NCBI GenBank assembly: GCA_023474025.1
Contig: JAMCYH010000283.1
Location: forward strand, 1 to 37,981
DNA: 37,981 bases
From: Deltaproteobacteria bacterium
GTDB lineage: Bacteria > Desulfobacterota > Desulfomonilia > Desulfomonilales > Desulfomonilaceae
Direction of reading: 5' to 3'
The position numbers were made by a program, and so were the translations under genes. The notes beneath the pieces are model-generated. The model saw nothing but the letters and a program-made list of their open reading frames with translations. It was not told the origin of the DNA and searched no databases. Shown in pieces: positions 25,359 through 34,961 of the stretch (the first letter of the stretch is position 1; each line of letters begins with the position of its first letter).

Positions 25359-26795
25359 ATGAGCTCTCATCCACTTTATGGCATATACAAGAAATTGCCC
25401 ATCCCGCTACAGTCCGCAGCATGCTGGTTTTATGGACTCAACTTTGTAATTCATCAGTACAACAAATCATTTTACAGAAAACTCGCATGGTTACTCGAGT
25501 CTGAAAGGTGGTCAGCCTCCGAAATAGAGGCCTATCAGAATGAGCGTTTAGGAAATATTATTAGAGACGCATACGAAAATGTTTCCTATTATCGGGAAAC
25601 CATGGACAAACTTAAATTGCGTCCATCAGATATCACAACTGTGAAAGACCTACCTAAGCTCCCGATACTTAAAAAAGAAGACATTAGAAATAACATCGAC
25701 AAGTTTGTCTCAAAAAACACGGACAAGGATAGGCTTCTGTTCCGACACACCAGTGGAACAACTGGAAAAAGTTTACATTTTCATGTGAATCGAGAGACTG
25801 ACACTCTTCAATGGGCTATTTGGTGGAGACATCGAAACCGATTTGGCATGACTAATAAGTCTTGGCACGTTAATTTTCGGGCTCCACTATTTACCCCCGC
25901 AGAGCAGAATGAACCGCCCTTTTGGCGATGGGTTCATCCTATGAGGCAGGTTGTAATTAACATGCAGCATATTACCCCATCCAAGATTCACCATATTGCG
26001 GATTTTCTGAATCAACATTACTTCAAATTCTATACTACGTATCCGTCTTTCATTCATTCTCTTGCCACTATCGCCATTGAAAAAGGGCTAACTTTGAAAA
26101 ACCCACCTGAAGTCATCTTCATGGGATGTGAAAACACATTTGATTTTCAGAAACAGTGTGTGAAGAAATTTACCGGGGCCAGAATAACGGGTCAATATGG
26201 TTTCGCCGAAGCCTGTGGTAACGCTTCCGAATGCGAACACGGCTTGTACCATGAGGATTTTGAACTGGGCGTGATGGAATGCTACGAGCCCGAACGTCTA
26301 GATGACGCACGCGTTAAGGGCAAGATAGTTTGCACGGGGTTAACCTCCGCTGAATTTCCTTTTATCCGGTATGAAGTTGGAGATGTTGGTATTTGGGAAA
26401 ATGACAACACACCCTGTCCTTGCGGCAGACAGTCAAAATTGCTCGTCAGGGTTGAAGGACGACAGGACGATTATGTTATTACTCCAGAGGGTGGAAGCGT
26501 AATGCGCTTTGATTACATTTTCAAAGACGCTCAAAACGTTATGGAAAGCCAGATTGTACAAGAGAAACTTGGAGAAATAGTAGTTTATATAGTGAAGCGG
26601 AGCAGCTACACCCAAAAAGACCAGGAATCCATTCGTAACGAGATAGAAAAATGGATAAGCAATTCTCTAAAAGTCAAATTTGTTTATGTTCCGGAAATTG
26701 AAAGAGAGCCCAACGGCAAGTTTAGAGCAGTAAAGTCGCTATTAAAGGAGGCCATAAGTGATGATGGCTGCCCTGATTGTGGGCTTCCTATTTGA
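25359..26795 (+). CDS. CapK/PaaK-type adenylate-forming ligase
   Basis: 478 aa. ANL-superfamily features: P-loop TSGTTGK (131-137), GQYGFAEACGNASEC in the A4/A5 position, FPFIRYEVGDVGIW with the adenylate-binding Asp, and a C-terminal lysine region PNGKFRAVKS. The DNTPCPCGRQ cysteines are typical of the CapK branch. The N-terminal 60 residues with WSASEIEAYQNERL are also CapK-like. PaaK itself makes phenylacetyl-CoA, but CapK relatives in capsule clusters are thought to activate an acyl group for transfer to a polymer. The protein ends in a CPDCGLPI tail. Its last 8 bp overlap the convergent glycosyltransferase gene. Substrate unknown; pairing with the FemAB-like acyltransferase upstream is suggestive. 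Confidence 0.88.
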   Translation: MSSHPLYGIYKKLPIPLQSAACWFYGLNFVIHQYNKSFYRKLAWLLESERWSASEIEAYQNERLGNIIRDAYENVSYYRETMDKLKLRPSDITTVKDLPKLPILKKEDIRNNIDKFVSKNTDKDRLLFRHTSGTTGKSLHFHVNRETDTLQWAIWWRHRNRFGMTNKSWHVNFRAPLFTPAEQNEPPFWRWVHPMRQVVINMQHITPSKIHHIADFLNQHYFKFYTTYPSFIHSLATIAIEKGLTLKNPPEVIFMGCENTFDFQKQCVKKFTGARITGQYGFAEACGNASECEHGLYHEDFELGVMECYEPERLDDARVKGKIVCTGLTSAEFPFIRYEVGDVGIWENDNTPCPCGRQSKLLVRVEGRQDDYVITPEGGSVMRFDYIFKDAQNVMESQIVQEKLGEIVVYIVKRSSYTQKDQESIRNEIEKWISNSLKVKFVYVPEIEREPNGKFRAVKSLLKEAISDDGCPDCGLPI

Positions 26796-29094
26796 ATCTT
26801 TGAATCAAACTCGCCGTATCCATGGCAGCCACAGTATAAATTTCCAGATTATCCTTCCACAATTTAAAAGAATCAGCAAAATCTTTACGTTCTGGGTCAT
26901 GTTTGACTACGAGACCGCTACCGTATCGTTCCAAAACGCTTTTAGTCTCTCCGACATCCGTTGAGAAAACAGGGATTCCGTTTGCTAAGGCTTCAAACAT
27001 TTCCTTAGGGCCTCGTTGCTCGTATGTGCTCGTTATGACCAATCCGGACAGAACAGGATAGAATTCCTCAATATTTTCAACAGAGGCTATCCGCCTGAAG
27101 TTACTTAATTTGTATTTCGCCGCAGTAGCTTGAATTTCTTCCTGGAGGTCCCCTTCACCGACTATTACGAAAAAGCTGTTATCCTCGAACATCTGCATCC
27201 AATAGGCAAGCTTCAGAAATCCTATTGGTCTTTTTACCGGGCTTAGTTGACCACAATATCCAAAGATTGGGCGGTCCAAAGGTAACCCCCAACGATAAAA
27301 TCTTTCCTCTAGCTCCGTATTGGTAGGTTTCGCGACAAATGACCGCCGACCATCTACACCGTGACCGGCGACCTTTGAGGATTCTTGTTGAAGATCCAGA
27401 CGACTACGCCCAAACACACGGAAAATACTGAGAAATAAATTCACCTCTGGTTTCAAGAAGTTAATCCCTAAGACTATAATGTTTATGAATTTATCAACAA
27501 ATCGCTTCGATATCTCTTGAATGAATATCCGAGTCTCTTCGCTCACGATTTCAGATAACCAGAGAGCGGCTTTTACAACTTTCCTATCCAGCTTCCAAAC
27601 AAAAGATCTAAATGTTTCGTTTTCAGCTACTAACTGGAGGAGAAGATTATGGAGCAGCGCAACGTGTTGAGGACCAGTGTGGGCAAGAAACTTTGTACGT
27701 AAGGTGTAAATTGAATGCCTTGACCAGGCGCTATGGAGCCAACTGCCAGATCTTACACGATAAAGAAACAATCCTTTTGGTATCACATCCAGACTGAAGC
27801 CCTTCAGAACCAATCGAGCGAGGAATTCCCAATCATCCGCGACATGTCCTCTTATTCCACAGAACCCGCCCAAGGCTTTAAAAACGGATTTCTTAATACA
27901 AAAGTTGGCGTCGCCAAATACATTGTCTGTAAACCCGAGTTCCAGACATGCGCCTAAAGGCAACCATTGCCCAATAAAAATAGCGCTATCAGGCGAACCG
28001 CCCTCCCCCTTAAATTGGATCATGCCACAAGTAAGACAATCCACGCCGGATTTTAACATTCCCCGAACAAAATCAGAAATCATGGTTTTTGTAGCAAGAT
28101 TGTCGGAATCCATGAAAATAATTAGTTCCCCCCTAGCCTGGGTTACGGCAAAATTCCTCGTTGGCCCTATACTTTCGTTTTCCTCCTTCAATATGAATCG
28201 CCAGGACTCAGACGCATACTCCGACTCCAATGTCTCAATTATTCTTAGAGATTCAATGTCTGTGCTACCATCATCGACTACTATGACTTCAAAATTCTCG
28301 TAATCACTCTGCTCAATAGACTTAAGCAAGTGTATAAGGTTATTGCCATCATTAAAGTGAGCCACACATATAGAAACAAGCGGCTTCGATTTTGATTCTT
28401 GCGTTCCCTGATTTTGGTTTGAATCAATTACGCTCTCTTTATTTCCCGGGCACTGCAGTGGAAGGCCCGGCTTAATGCCATCCAACATCATGACACTGCT
28501 GTGGTTTATATTCCATTTCTGACCAAGGCACCAATCGAGAATGGTGGCAGTGTGACAGATAACCAAGTCACAGTTTTCGCAGCAGTATCTCTCGGCAAAA
28601 TTTATATGATTCTCAAACCACAGATTCCGGGATGTCTCAAGAACCTGGCGCTGGTGAAATTCATGACAGGATCTAAGCCAACTCACCAATAGCGTTTTCT
28701 CTAACCCCAGCCCCATTCTTTTTGCTCTTATCGGAATGAAGCCAGCTGCGTCAAACACATCAAAAATTACACAACCATAATCTAAGCCCGTTAGATATTC
28801 ATAAAGTTGTGTTGACCGATCCAGGAAGGGCAAGGAATATAGTGGGCGGGCGTCCGAAAACTGGTTTCTAGGCGTATCTTTTTCTGTTATTAACTTCACT
28901 CCCACATGAGAGCCAAAATATCTGTTCAAATAGTTTTTATATTCTCTGACATCAATATCCGGAGGCAGCAGAACAGTTAGTCTTGATATCTGAACCAAGT
29001 AAGATATAATTCCATGAGCGTAACCAAGATCTAGCTCATGCAAATTGGTGGCCCTTTGATTCAAAGATGGTAAAACTAACAGGATTTCATCCAC
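26788..29094 (-). CDS. Bifunctional glycosyltransferase: GT2 domain nested in a GT4 (GT-B) enzyme
   Basis: 768 aa with a GTG start (29094) preceded by AGGAG six bases upstream. Residues 1-215 look like the N-terminal Rossmann half of a GT-B enzyme (ends LVICHTATILDWCLG). Residues about 237-460 form a complete GT2 domain: VSICVAHFNDGNN, VIVVDDGSTD (271-280), IFMDSDN and GDANFCIKKSVFKALGGF, then VADDWEFLARL. A helical linker (about 465-590) leads to the C-terminal GT4 half (605-735): IFGYCGQLSPVKRP, VIVGEGDLQEEI, STYEQRGPKEMFEALANGIPVFSTD (given in part). So a GT-A catalytic domain appears to be inserted between the two halves of a GT-B fold. It is transcribed against all neighbours. Sugar specificities cannot be read. 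Confidence 0.86.
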   Translation of the reverse strand: MDEILLVLPSLNQRATNLHELDLGYAHGIISYLVQISRLTVLLPPDIDVREYKNYLNRYFGSHVGVKLITEKDTPRNQFSDARPLYSLPFLDRSTQLYEYLTGLDYGCVIFDVFDAAGFIPIRAKRMGLGLEKTLLVSWLRSCHEFHQRQVLETSRNLWFENHINFAERYCCENCDLVICHTATILDWCLGQKWNINHSSVMMLDGIKPGLPLQCPGNKESVIDSNQNQGTQESKSKPLVSICVAHFNDGNNLIHLLKSIEQSDYENFEVIVVDDGSTDIESLRIIETLESEYASESWRFILKEENESIGPTRNFAVTQARGELIIFMDSDNLATKTMISDFVRGMLKSGVDCLTCGMIQFKGEGGSPDSAIFIGQWLPLGACLELGFTDNVFGDANFCIKKSVFKALGGFCGIRGHVADDWEFLARLVLKGFSLDVIPKGLFLYRVRSGSWLHSAWSRHSIYTLRTKFLAHTGPQHVALLHNLLLQLVAENETFRSFVWKLDRKVVKAALWLSEIVSEETRIFIQEISKRFVDKFINIIVLGINFLKPEVNLFLSIFRVFGRSRLDLQQESSKVAGHGVDGRRSFVAKPTNTELEERFYRWGLPLDRPIFGYCGQLSPVKRPIGFLKLAYWMQMFEDNSFFVIVGEGDLQEEIQATAAKYKLSNFRRIASVENIEEFYPVLSGLVITSTYEQRGPKEMFEALANGIPVFSTDVGETKSVLERYGSGLVVKHDPERKDFADSFKLWKDNLEIYTVAAMDTASLIQRFK

Positions 29095-29200
29095 TTGCGT
29101 CTCCTGAACTTTAAAGCTGATTACTTGAATGTACCCTATTTGGGGTAACTTTCAAACGAATTCTTCACCCAACAGACTTTCAGAAAAAACCATTTGAGAA

Positions 29201-31042
29201 ATGCCCCGTAAGTCAAATTCCCCAGACATTGCGCCACTACCTAATGTCTGTAAATTAATGTTCAATCTGTGGTGTCATTTAAAAAAACGTCGCCACCGTC
29301 AACTTGCGCTATTGCTAATGCTAATGCTAGCCAGCGCTTTTTCCGAAGTGATCAGTCTTGGGGCTGTACTACCTTTCATTGGGGTACTAACGTCCCCGGA
29401 GAAGGTCTTCAATCATTCCGCAATTAGAAAACTGGTTGAGATAGTCGGCATAACTTCTCCAGGCCAACTTGTAGCGCCTTTGGCCATGGCATTTGCCCTG
29501 ACGGCATTGTTAGCGGGATGCATGAGATTACTATTGTTGTGGGCTAACGCAAAACTTTCTAATTCGGTTGGAGCGGACATCAGTATCGAGATGTATAGAC
29601 GCACACTTTACCAGCCTTACAAGATACATGTTGTTCGCAACAGTAGCGAGGTGATCGACGGGATCACACATAAGTCCTGGACCGCTATGTCGATGCTACA
29701 GGCGGCGCTCACTCTAATTAGTTCAACGTTGCTTTTGATATTCCTGACAATAGCTCTTGTAGCAATCGATCCGTTTGTAGTTTCTGTAGCCCTGCTTGTT
29801 TTTGGAGTGAGCTACGGCCTGATTACCTGGATGGCGCGTCGAAAGCTCAAAATCAACAGCCAACTTATTTCGAGGGAAAGCACTCTGGCTATAAGGACAC
29901 TACAGGAGGGTCTATGGTCAATTAGAGATGTCCTGCTGAATTGGACCCAGCCATTTTACTGCGATACTTATAGTCGTGCGGATGTTCCTTACCGCAAAGC
30001 TTATGGTAGCAACATGTTCATAGCGGTCAGCCCGCGTTTTGCCATGGAGGCCATAGGAATGGTCTTGATTGCAGCCTTGGCCTTTGGTCTTAGCCGCAAG
30101 TCAGGGGGAGTCTCGACAGCGTTGCCTCTCTTGGGAGCGCTTGCTCTCGGAGCTCAGCGCATCATTCCTTCCCTTCAGCAGATCTACTCAGCTTGGGCTT
30201 CCATTGCGGGTAACCATGCGTCACTGGCGACGGTAATTGACCTACTTGACCAGCCTGTACCAGTGGAAGCCTTGGAACCTGCTCCTGACCCTTTGCAATT
30301 CAGGGATACCATATGCTTTAAATCAGTGTGGTTTCGTTATCTGGAGAATGAGCCGTGGGTATTGAAGGACTTTAATTTAACTATTCCAAAAGGTTCCAGG
30401 ATGGGCTTTGTAGGGAGCACTGGCAGTGGCAAAAGTACGGCCCTGGATCTACTCATGGGGCTCCTGGAACCAACGAGCGGTCACATATTGGTTGATGGTC
30501 TCGGCATTTCCGGCAAACGACTCCGATCCTGGCAACAATCAATCGCCCACGTTCCACAGAGTATTTTTCTGGCTGACTCGACGCTGGCTGAGAACATCGC
30601 TTTAGGATTGCCTAGAAATCTCATCGATATGGAAAGAGTGGTACAAGCAGCAAGACAGGCAAAGATCGCTGACTTTATTGAAAGTCGCCCAGAGGGCTAC
30701 TTTGCCCTGGTTGGTGAACGGGGGGTAATGCTCTCTGGAGGACAACGTCAGAGAATCGGCATTGCTAGAGCGTTGTACAAACAAGCGTCAGTCCTGGTTT
30801 TCGACGAAGCCACCAGTTCGCTTGACAATGAGACTGAACAGGCTGTGATGAGTTGTATCGAAAGTTTCCATAGGAACTTAACTATCCTGATAATTGCTCA
30901 TCGCCTCACCACCGTTCAACATTGTGACCAGATTGTGGAACTTGCTCATGGTGAGGTTACTGCTCAAGGAACCTATGATGAACTTATGAAAACAAGCCCA
31001 AGCTTTCTCAGAATGGTCTCAGCAAGATCGACCAATCTGTAG
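29201..31042 (+). CDS. ABC exporter, half-transporter (lipid/oligosaccharide flippase-like, MsbA/PglK type)
   Basis: 613 aa. An N-terminal membrane domain with about six helices (first about 35-65, others near 92-115, 165-210, 280-297) is fused to an ATPase domain: Walker A GSTGSGKS (405-412), Q-loop VPQSIF, signature LSGGQ (510-514), Walker B VLVFDEATSSLD and a switch His in IIAHRLTT. Length and layout fit PglK/MsbA-like flippases that move lipid-linked oligosaccharides or glycolipids. It lies amid glycosyltransferase and acyltransferase genes, so export of that product is the likely job. ATG 29201 has a weak RBS; an internal ATG at residue 20 is possible. Confidence 0.9.
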   Translation: MPRKSNSPDIAPLPNVCKLMFNLWCHLKKRRHRQLALLLMLMLASAFSEVISLGAVLPFIGVLTSPEKVFNHSAIRKLVEIVGITSPGQLVAPLAMAFALTALLAGCMRLLLLWANAKLSNSVGADISIEMYRRTLYQPYKIHVVRNSSEVIDGITHKSWTAMSMLQAALTLISSTLLLIFLTIALVAIDPFVVSVALLVFGVSYGLITWMARRKLKINSQLISRESTLAIRTLQEGLWSIRDVLLNWTQPFYCDTYSRADVPYRKAYGSNMFIAVSPRFAMEAIGMVLIAALAFGLSRKSGGVSTALPLLGALALGAQRIIPSLQQIYSAWASIAGNHASLATVIDLLDQPVPVEALEPAPDPLQFRDTICFKSVWFRYLENEPWVLKDFNLTIPKGSRMGFVGSTGSGKSTALDLLMGLLEPTSGHILVDGLGISGKRLRSWQQSIAHVPQSIFLADSTLAENIALGLPRNLIDMERVVQAARQAKIADFIESRPEGYFALVGERGVMLSGGQRQRIGIARALYKQASVLVFDEATSSLDNETEQAVMSCIESFHRNLTILIIAHRLTTVQHCDQIVELAHGEVTAQGTYDELMKTSPSFLRMVSARSTNL

Positions 31043-31100
31043 AAATCGGGATGCGCGCCATTATGTAAAATATTCTTTATCCGTAGATATAGATGGGACA

Positions 31101-32027
31101 ATGAACCCAACTCCACAAAAAAGTGGACAACCACTTGAAGAAAAATATCTGGCCGATTTTTGCAGAGCCAGGGAGGTTAGATATTTTACTTTTGGAGGGT
31201 CTTTCTGGATGTCGCGGGGCATGAGACTGTTTTCTCCATGGCCGTCTTCCGGAGCGATCTCTTTGTCATCCAACGATCTGAATTTTATGTGGAAGCAGGG
31301 GGCAATGTTTCTTCACTACGCATGCTCCGACGATAAGCCGTATTATCCTGGATATGATCTAGTTATTGACAACAAAAACTATGACCTGGACAGTATTATA
31401 AGCCGTAAACGTCGCCACAATATTCGCTGGGCGTTGAAGCGCTGTACGGTTGAACAAATCTCCTTCGACTCACTGGTTGAATCTGGTCTTCCGCTGATAG
31501 AGGACACCCATAATCGTCAGGGTCGAGTGTCCAACGATTCTGTACTCGAAATGTGGAAAAACTACTTCAGACTGGCAGAATCAAATCCACTGTTTGAAGC
31601 TTGGGGCTCATTTGTATCTAACCAATTAGCCGCTTTCCATGTTTGCCTTTATGTCGGTGGCGCTGTTCATATCGAAATGACCTTTAGCCGAACGGACCTG
31701 CTTAAATACCATCCAGTTGACGCTCTTTGTTTCGTTTCAACCCAGCAGTCAATTACAAAAGACGGTATAACCCACGTTTCGTATGGTAGGCGTCCCATAA
31801 CCGGAGAAGCTGAAGGCCTCATAAACTTCAAGAAATCAATGGGATTCAGAGAAATTCGCGTGAAAGAGCGGGTAGAAATTAACCCCATAATTAAACCCGT
31901 ACTATTCGGACCCCTGGGCCCCATAGCTCATTGTATCGGGGAACGTTATTCCGGGCGTTCAATGTATGCAAGGATATTCTTTGCGCTTACAGAGATGCTA
32001 CAGGGTCAGGTCAAGGACATTGATTGA
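31101..32027 (+). CDS. FemAB/GNAT-like putative acyltransferase, paralogue 2 (308 aa)
   Basis: Paralogue of the protein at 24212-25138 with identical length. Shared blocks in order: DNKNYDLDSI, RKRRHNIRWALKRCTVEQI, SNPLFEAWGSFVSNQLAAFH, DLLKYHPVDALCFVSTQQSI, and VSYGRRPITGE with FKKSMGFREI. The two differ throughout, so the duplication is old. FemAB/GNAT fold inferred; the substrate is unknown. It sits 58 bp after the ABC exporter gene in the same direction, perhaps co-transcribed, whereas its paralogue is next to the CapK-like ligase. Confidence 0.7.
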   Translation: MNPTPQKSGQPLEEKYLADFCRAREVRYFTFGGSFWMSRGMRLFSPWPSSGAISLSSNDLNFMWKQGAMFLHYACSDDKPYYPGYDLVIDNKNYDLDSIISRKRRHNIRWALKRCTVEQISFDSLVESGLPLIEDTHNRQGRVSNDSVLEMWKNYFRLAESNPLFEAWGSFVSNQLAAFHVCLYVGGAVHIEMTFSRTDLLKYHPVDALCFVSTQQSITKDGITHVSYGRRPITGEAEGLINFKKSMGFREIRVKERVEINPIIKPVLFGPLGPIAHCIGERYSGRSMYARIFFALTEMLQGQVKDID

Positions 32028-32099
32028 AGACACATTACAGGAACACAATTTTTCGTTCTTCACGTCGTGATGTCCGACGTGTCGAATACGGTCTGACTG

Positions 32100-32747
32100 A
32101 TGTTTAGCAGATTACACCACCGGATTTTACGTTTGACTAATCGGGTTATTAATGGAGATGGCAGGCAAGTCTTGTGGGACATTTATTATAAATTACGGGG
32201 TATTGATTTAGCATATGTCCCCCTTGAATCTTTAGACATAACCGAAGAGACCGGGAGCTGGCACGAAAATTCTGGAGGACCTGATTTGGAGGTTGTAATA
32301 AGGAGTCTTACGATAAACGCTAATGATTCAATCATAGATCTTGGGTGCGGCAAAGGCGGAGCTCTAATTACTTTTTCAAAATATGGTTTTCAATCGATTG
32401 ACGGCTTAGACATTAGTAAGGAGCTATTATTGGTTGCAAAAAATAACCTGAGCAAGCTAGGTATTGTAAAGGCGACACTTTTCTGCTCTAACGCCACCAC
32501 ATTTACCGCTTTGCAAAAATATAGATTCATATATATGTTCAATCCTTTCCCTGCCAATGTGATGATCCAGGTAATTTCAAATATTAATGAATCAATTAAA
32601 AAATATCCTAGGAACCTGACAATTATTTACCGGAACCCGGTTTGCCACGACATAATAGTCAGTAACAGTGAGTTTAGAGTGGCAGGTAAATTCGATCATT
32701 TTTCAATCCCCATCTGGGTTTACCAAAACAGGTATGTAACGAATTAG
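32100..32747 (+). CDS. Class I SAM-dependent methyltransferase
   Basis: 215 aa. The Rossmann methyltransferase core begins with SIIDLGCGKGGALI (motif I, about 77-90), then GLDISKELLLVAKNNL (acidic residue binding the SAM ribose), a weak motif with FIYMFNPFPA (motif IV position) and a C-terminal strand IIYRNPVC. An N-terminal helical region of about 60 residues precedes it. Substrate not identifiable; its place between an acyltransferase-like gene and a GT2 gene suggests methylation of a glycan or lipid intermediate. Confidence 0.85.
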   Translation: MFSRLHHRILRLTNRVINGDGRQVLWDIYYKLRGIDLAYVPLESLDITEETGSWHENSGGPDLEVVIRSLTINANDSIIDLGCGKGGALITFSKYGFQSIDGLDISKELLLVAKNNLSKLGIVKATLFCSNATTFTALQKYRFIYMFNPFPANVMIQVISNINESIKKYPRNLTIIYRNPVCHDIIVSNSEFRVAGKFDHFSIPIWVYQNRYVTN

Positions 32748-32768
32748 ACTGTTCCCCTTTGGTTTAGC

Positions 32769-33839
32769 ATGCGTTTTTCAATTGTAATTCCTACTCTTAA
32801 CCGAAGTGATTCCCTCAGAGCTACTATTGACTCTCTTCTTGGATCGAAATTTTCACCACATGAATATGAAATTCTTATCGTAGACAATGGTTCAACGGAC
32901 AACACAAGGCAAGTAGCTGAGACTGCTATCGAATCTAATATGGGACGGCAAATCAGGTATTATTACGAACCAGTACCGGGTTTGCTTTCGGCCCGTCACA
33001 AAGGGGCATTGGAATCGAAAGGAGAAATTCTCGTTTACGTGGATGATGACATTGAGGCCGATCAATACTGGCTGGAGGCGATATCCGAAGCGCTCGAAGA
33101 TCCTGAAGTTAAGCTGGTTGGTGGCAAAAGCCTTCCAAAATATGAGTCCGCGCCTCCCGATTGGCTGGATGCGTTCTGGTACCGTGACGGCGATTTAAGG
33201 CAGTGTTTCTATCTGAGTCTGTTGGATTACGGTGACAAAATTAGTGAAATTGACCCTCTCTATGTTTGGGGACTGAACTTTGCTATTCGTCGGGAAACAC
33301 TGTTCGAATTGGAAGGGTTCAACCCAGAGTGTGTTCCAAAAACGTTACAGCGTTATCAAGGAGATGGAGACACAGGTTTGGCATGGAAAGTAAAAGCCGC
33401 TGGATACAAGATAATATACCAGCCACAGGCTCTAGTTTACCATATCGTACCCACTCAACGCCTTACAATAGATTATTTTGTTGAAAGGATGTTTTCAGCG
33501 GGGGTTAGCGATTCTTATACAACAATCAGAAGAAACCAAGGCCTAAGGTTCGAGTGGAGAATTCATGAACCCATACCAAGGATCATGCGGCTATTGCGGA
33601 GAATTGCCAGCAAATTATCGACCGATCCTTATGGCAGCATCAAACAAAGAGTTCGTGAAGCTTGGCTGGAAGGATACATTTTCCATCGAAATGAAGTCCG
33701 TAAGGATCCAGAATTACTCAAATGGGTCATTAAAGACAACTATTGGGATTATCGTTATGGTCAATTTATTCTGAACGAAACGGAAACCAAGATTGACACC
33801 GGGTTTAATTCCACCGAATCTCTTTTTGAAAAGACCTGA
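32769..33839 (+). CDS. GT2 family glycosyltransferase
   Basis: 356 aa. GT-A fold with FSIVIPTLNRSDSL at the N-terminus, LIVDNGSTDNT (nucleotide binding), the metal-binding YVDDDIEAD and later WGLNFAIRRETLFELEGF, then GDGDTGLAWKVKAAG, typical of GT2 family enzymes acting on surface polysaccharides. No membrane segments are visible, so it is presumably cytosolic or peripheral. It starts 21 bp after the methyltransferase gene and is followed 8 bp later by a GNAT gene, so these genes are probably one transcript. Confidence 0.92.
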   Translation: MRFSIVIPTLNRSDSLRATIDSLLGSKFSPHEYEILIVDNGSTDNTRQVAETAIESNMGRQIRYYYEPVPGLLSARHKGALESKGEILVYVDDDIEADQYWLEAISEALEDPEVKLVGGKSLPKYESAPPDWLDAFWYRDGDLRQCFYLSLLDYGDKISEIDPLYVWGLNFAIRRETLFELEGFNPECVPKTLQRYQGDGDTGLAWKVKAAGYKIIYQPQALVYHIVPTQRLTIDYFVERMFSAGVSDSYTTIRRNQGLRFEWRIHEPIPRIMRLLRRIASKLSTDPYGSIKQRVREAWLEGYIFHRNEVRKDPELLKWVIKDNYWDYRYGQFILNETETKIDTGFNSTESLFEKT

Positions 33840-33847
33840 AAAACAAA

Positions 33848-34900
33848 TTGGAACCAAACTTGCAAATAGGCCGGGCAACTCAAGCTGACGAAGAATCGAT
33901 CGTCGAATTGGAACGCACGGTTTGGGGTGGAGCTGAAGAGGCGACCGCTAAATATTTTGATTGGTTAACGCGTCAGAATCCTTCATGGACAGCGCTGACT
34001 CATGTTGCAAGAAACAAACTGGGTGTCGTTCTCTCCATGCACGTTGTCCTCCCAATTCCTGCAGTCTACCGGGAAGAACATATCAAAGCTGGGATCTCGC
34101 TCAACATCGCTACTCATCCGGATTATCGCAGAAAAGGCCTGTCAATTCGGGTTGCCAACTCTGTTTATGAGGATGCCAGAAATTCAGGCGTAAAAATATT
34201 TTTTTCCGTGCCAAACTCTTTAAGCAAAGGCTTGTTTATCAGGAAAAACAACTTCGATGAACTTCGTTCTCCTCTTATGCTGGTGCGGTGGATTGATCCA
34301 TCAATTTTTCTTGCTCAGCATGGTTTTCCAGGATTAGGAAAATTTGCCCAAATTCTGGAAAAACATTTGGTGAGGAAGCATGTAAAAAACTCGAAGCTTT
34401 CAGACAGAGTTACTTTTCTGGAAAATATTGACAGGCTGGAACTTGAAAACATTTTGGAGTCAGCTGAATTTTGTGTGGCTCCCGACGCAGAATGGCTGAT
34501 GTGGCGTTACATGCGTCACCCGTTCCGGAAATACAATTTCGTCATAGCGGGGAAAGAAACCGAACCCGAGGCGCTAATTGTTTTCCACCTGCTGGAACAA
34601 TATAAAAGGGCCCTGATGATGGAATTCTTTGTGGCGCAAAAAACATCTGTTTCGACCGTCCATCAGATCTTAGATAGTGTGATCGAAAAGTGCCAAATAG
34701 CTGGGTGTTCATCGTTAATCAGTCTGGGGATGCCAAACTCCAGGAAAACAAAACTGCTCAGGACGCGTGGATTTTGGGCCTTTCCTTTTTCTTCAGTCTG
34801 GAAGCCGAAAATAGCGCTTGGAGGCGACCATCAAATCCTATCCGGTTTGTCACCCCAATCAATTGATATCTCGTATGGTTCTCTTATCAACATCGAATAA
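33848..34900 (+). CDS. GNAT-family acetyltransferase-like protein
   Basis: 350 aa beginning at TTG 33848. This is the only start that keeps the N-terminal strand IGRATQADEESIVELERTVWGG (given in part) expected of a GNAT fold; the first ATG is about 60 codons in. The acetyl-CoA segment is ISLNIATHPDYRRKGLSIRV (about 80-99), followed by FSVPNSLSKGLFIRKNNF. The second half (about 190-340) looks like another degenerate GNAT-type half, with AEWLMWRYMRHPFRKYNFVIAG. Such double-GNAT proteins occur in polysaccharide clusters. It starts 8 bp after the GT2 gene. The acyl acceptor is unknown. Confidence 0.8.
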   Translation: MEPNLQIGRATQADEESIVELERTVWGGAEEATAKYFDWLTRQNPSWTALTHVARNKLGVVLSMHVVLPIPAVYREEHIKAGISLNIATHPDYRRKGLSIRVANSVYEDARNSGVKIFFSVPNSLSKGLFIRKNNFDELRSPLMLVRWIDPSIFLAQHGFPGLGKFAQILEKHLVRKHVKNSKLSDRVTFLENIDRLELENILESAEFCVAPDAEWLMWRYMRHPFRKYNFVIAGKETEPEALIVFHLLEQYKRALMMEFFVAQKTSVSTVHQILDSVIEKCQIAGCSSLISLGMPNSRKTKLLRTRGFWAFPFSSVWKPKIALGGDHQILSGLSPQSIDISYGSLINIE

Positions 34901-34961
34901 CATCACCGCCCAGAAGAGCCTGGAAAAATTCGTTTTGGAAATTTGTCCGGTTTTAACGACC

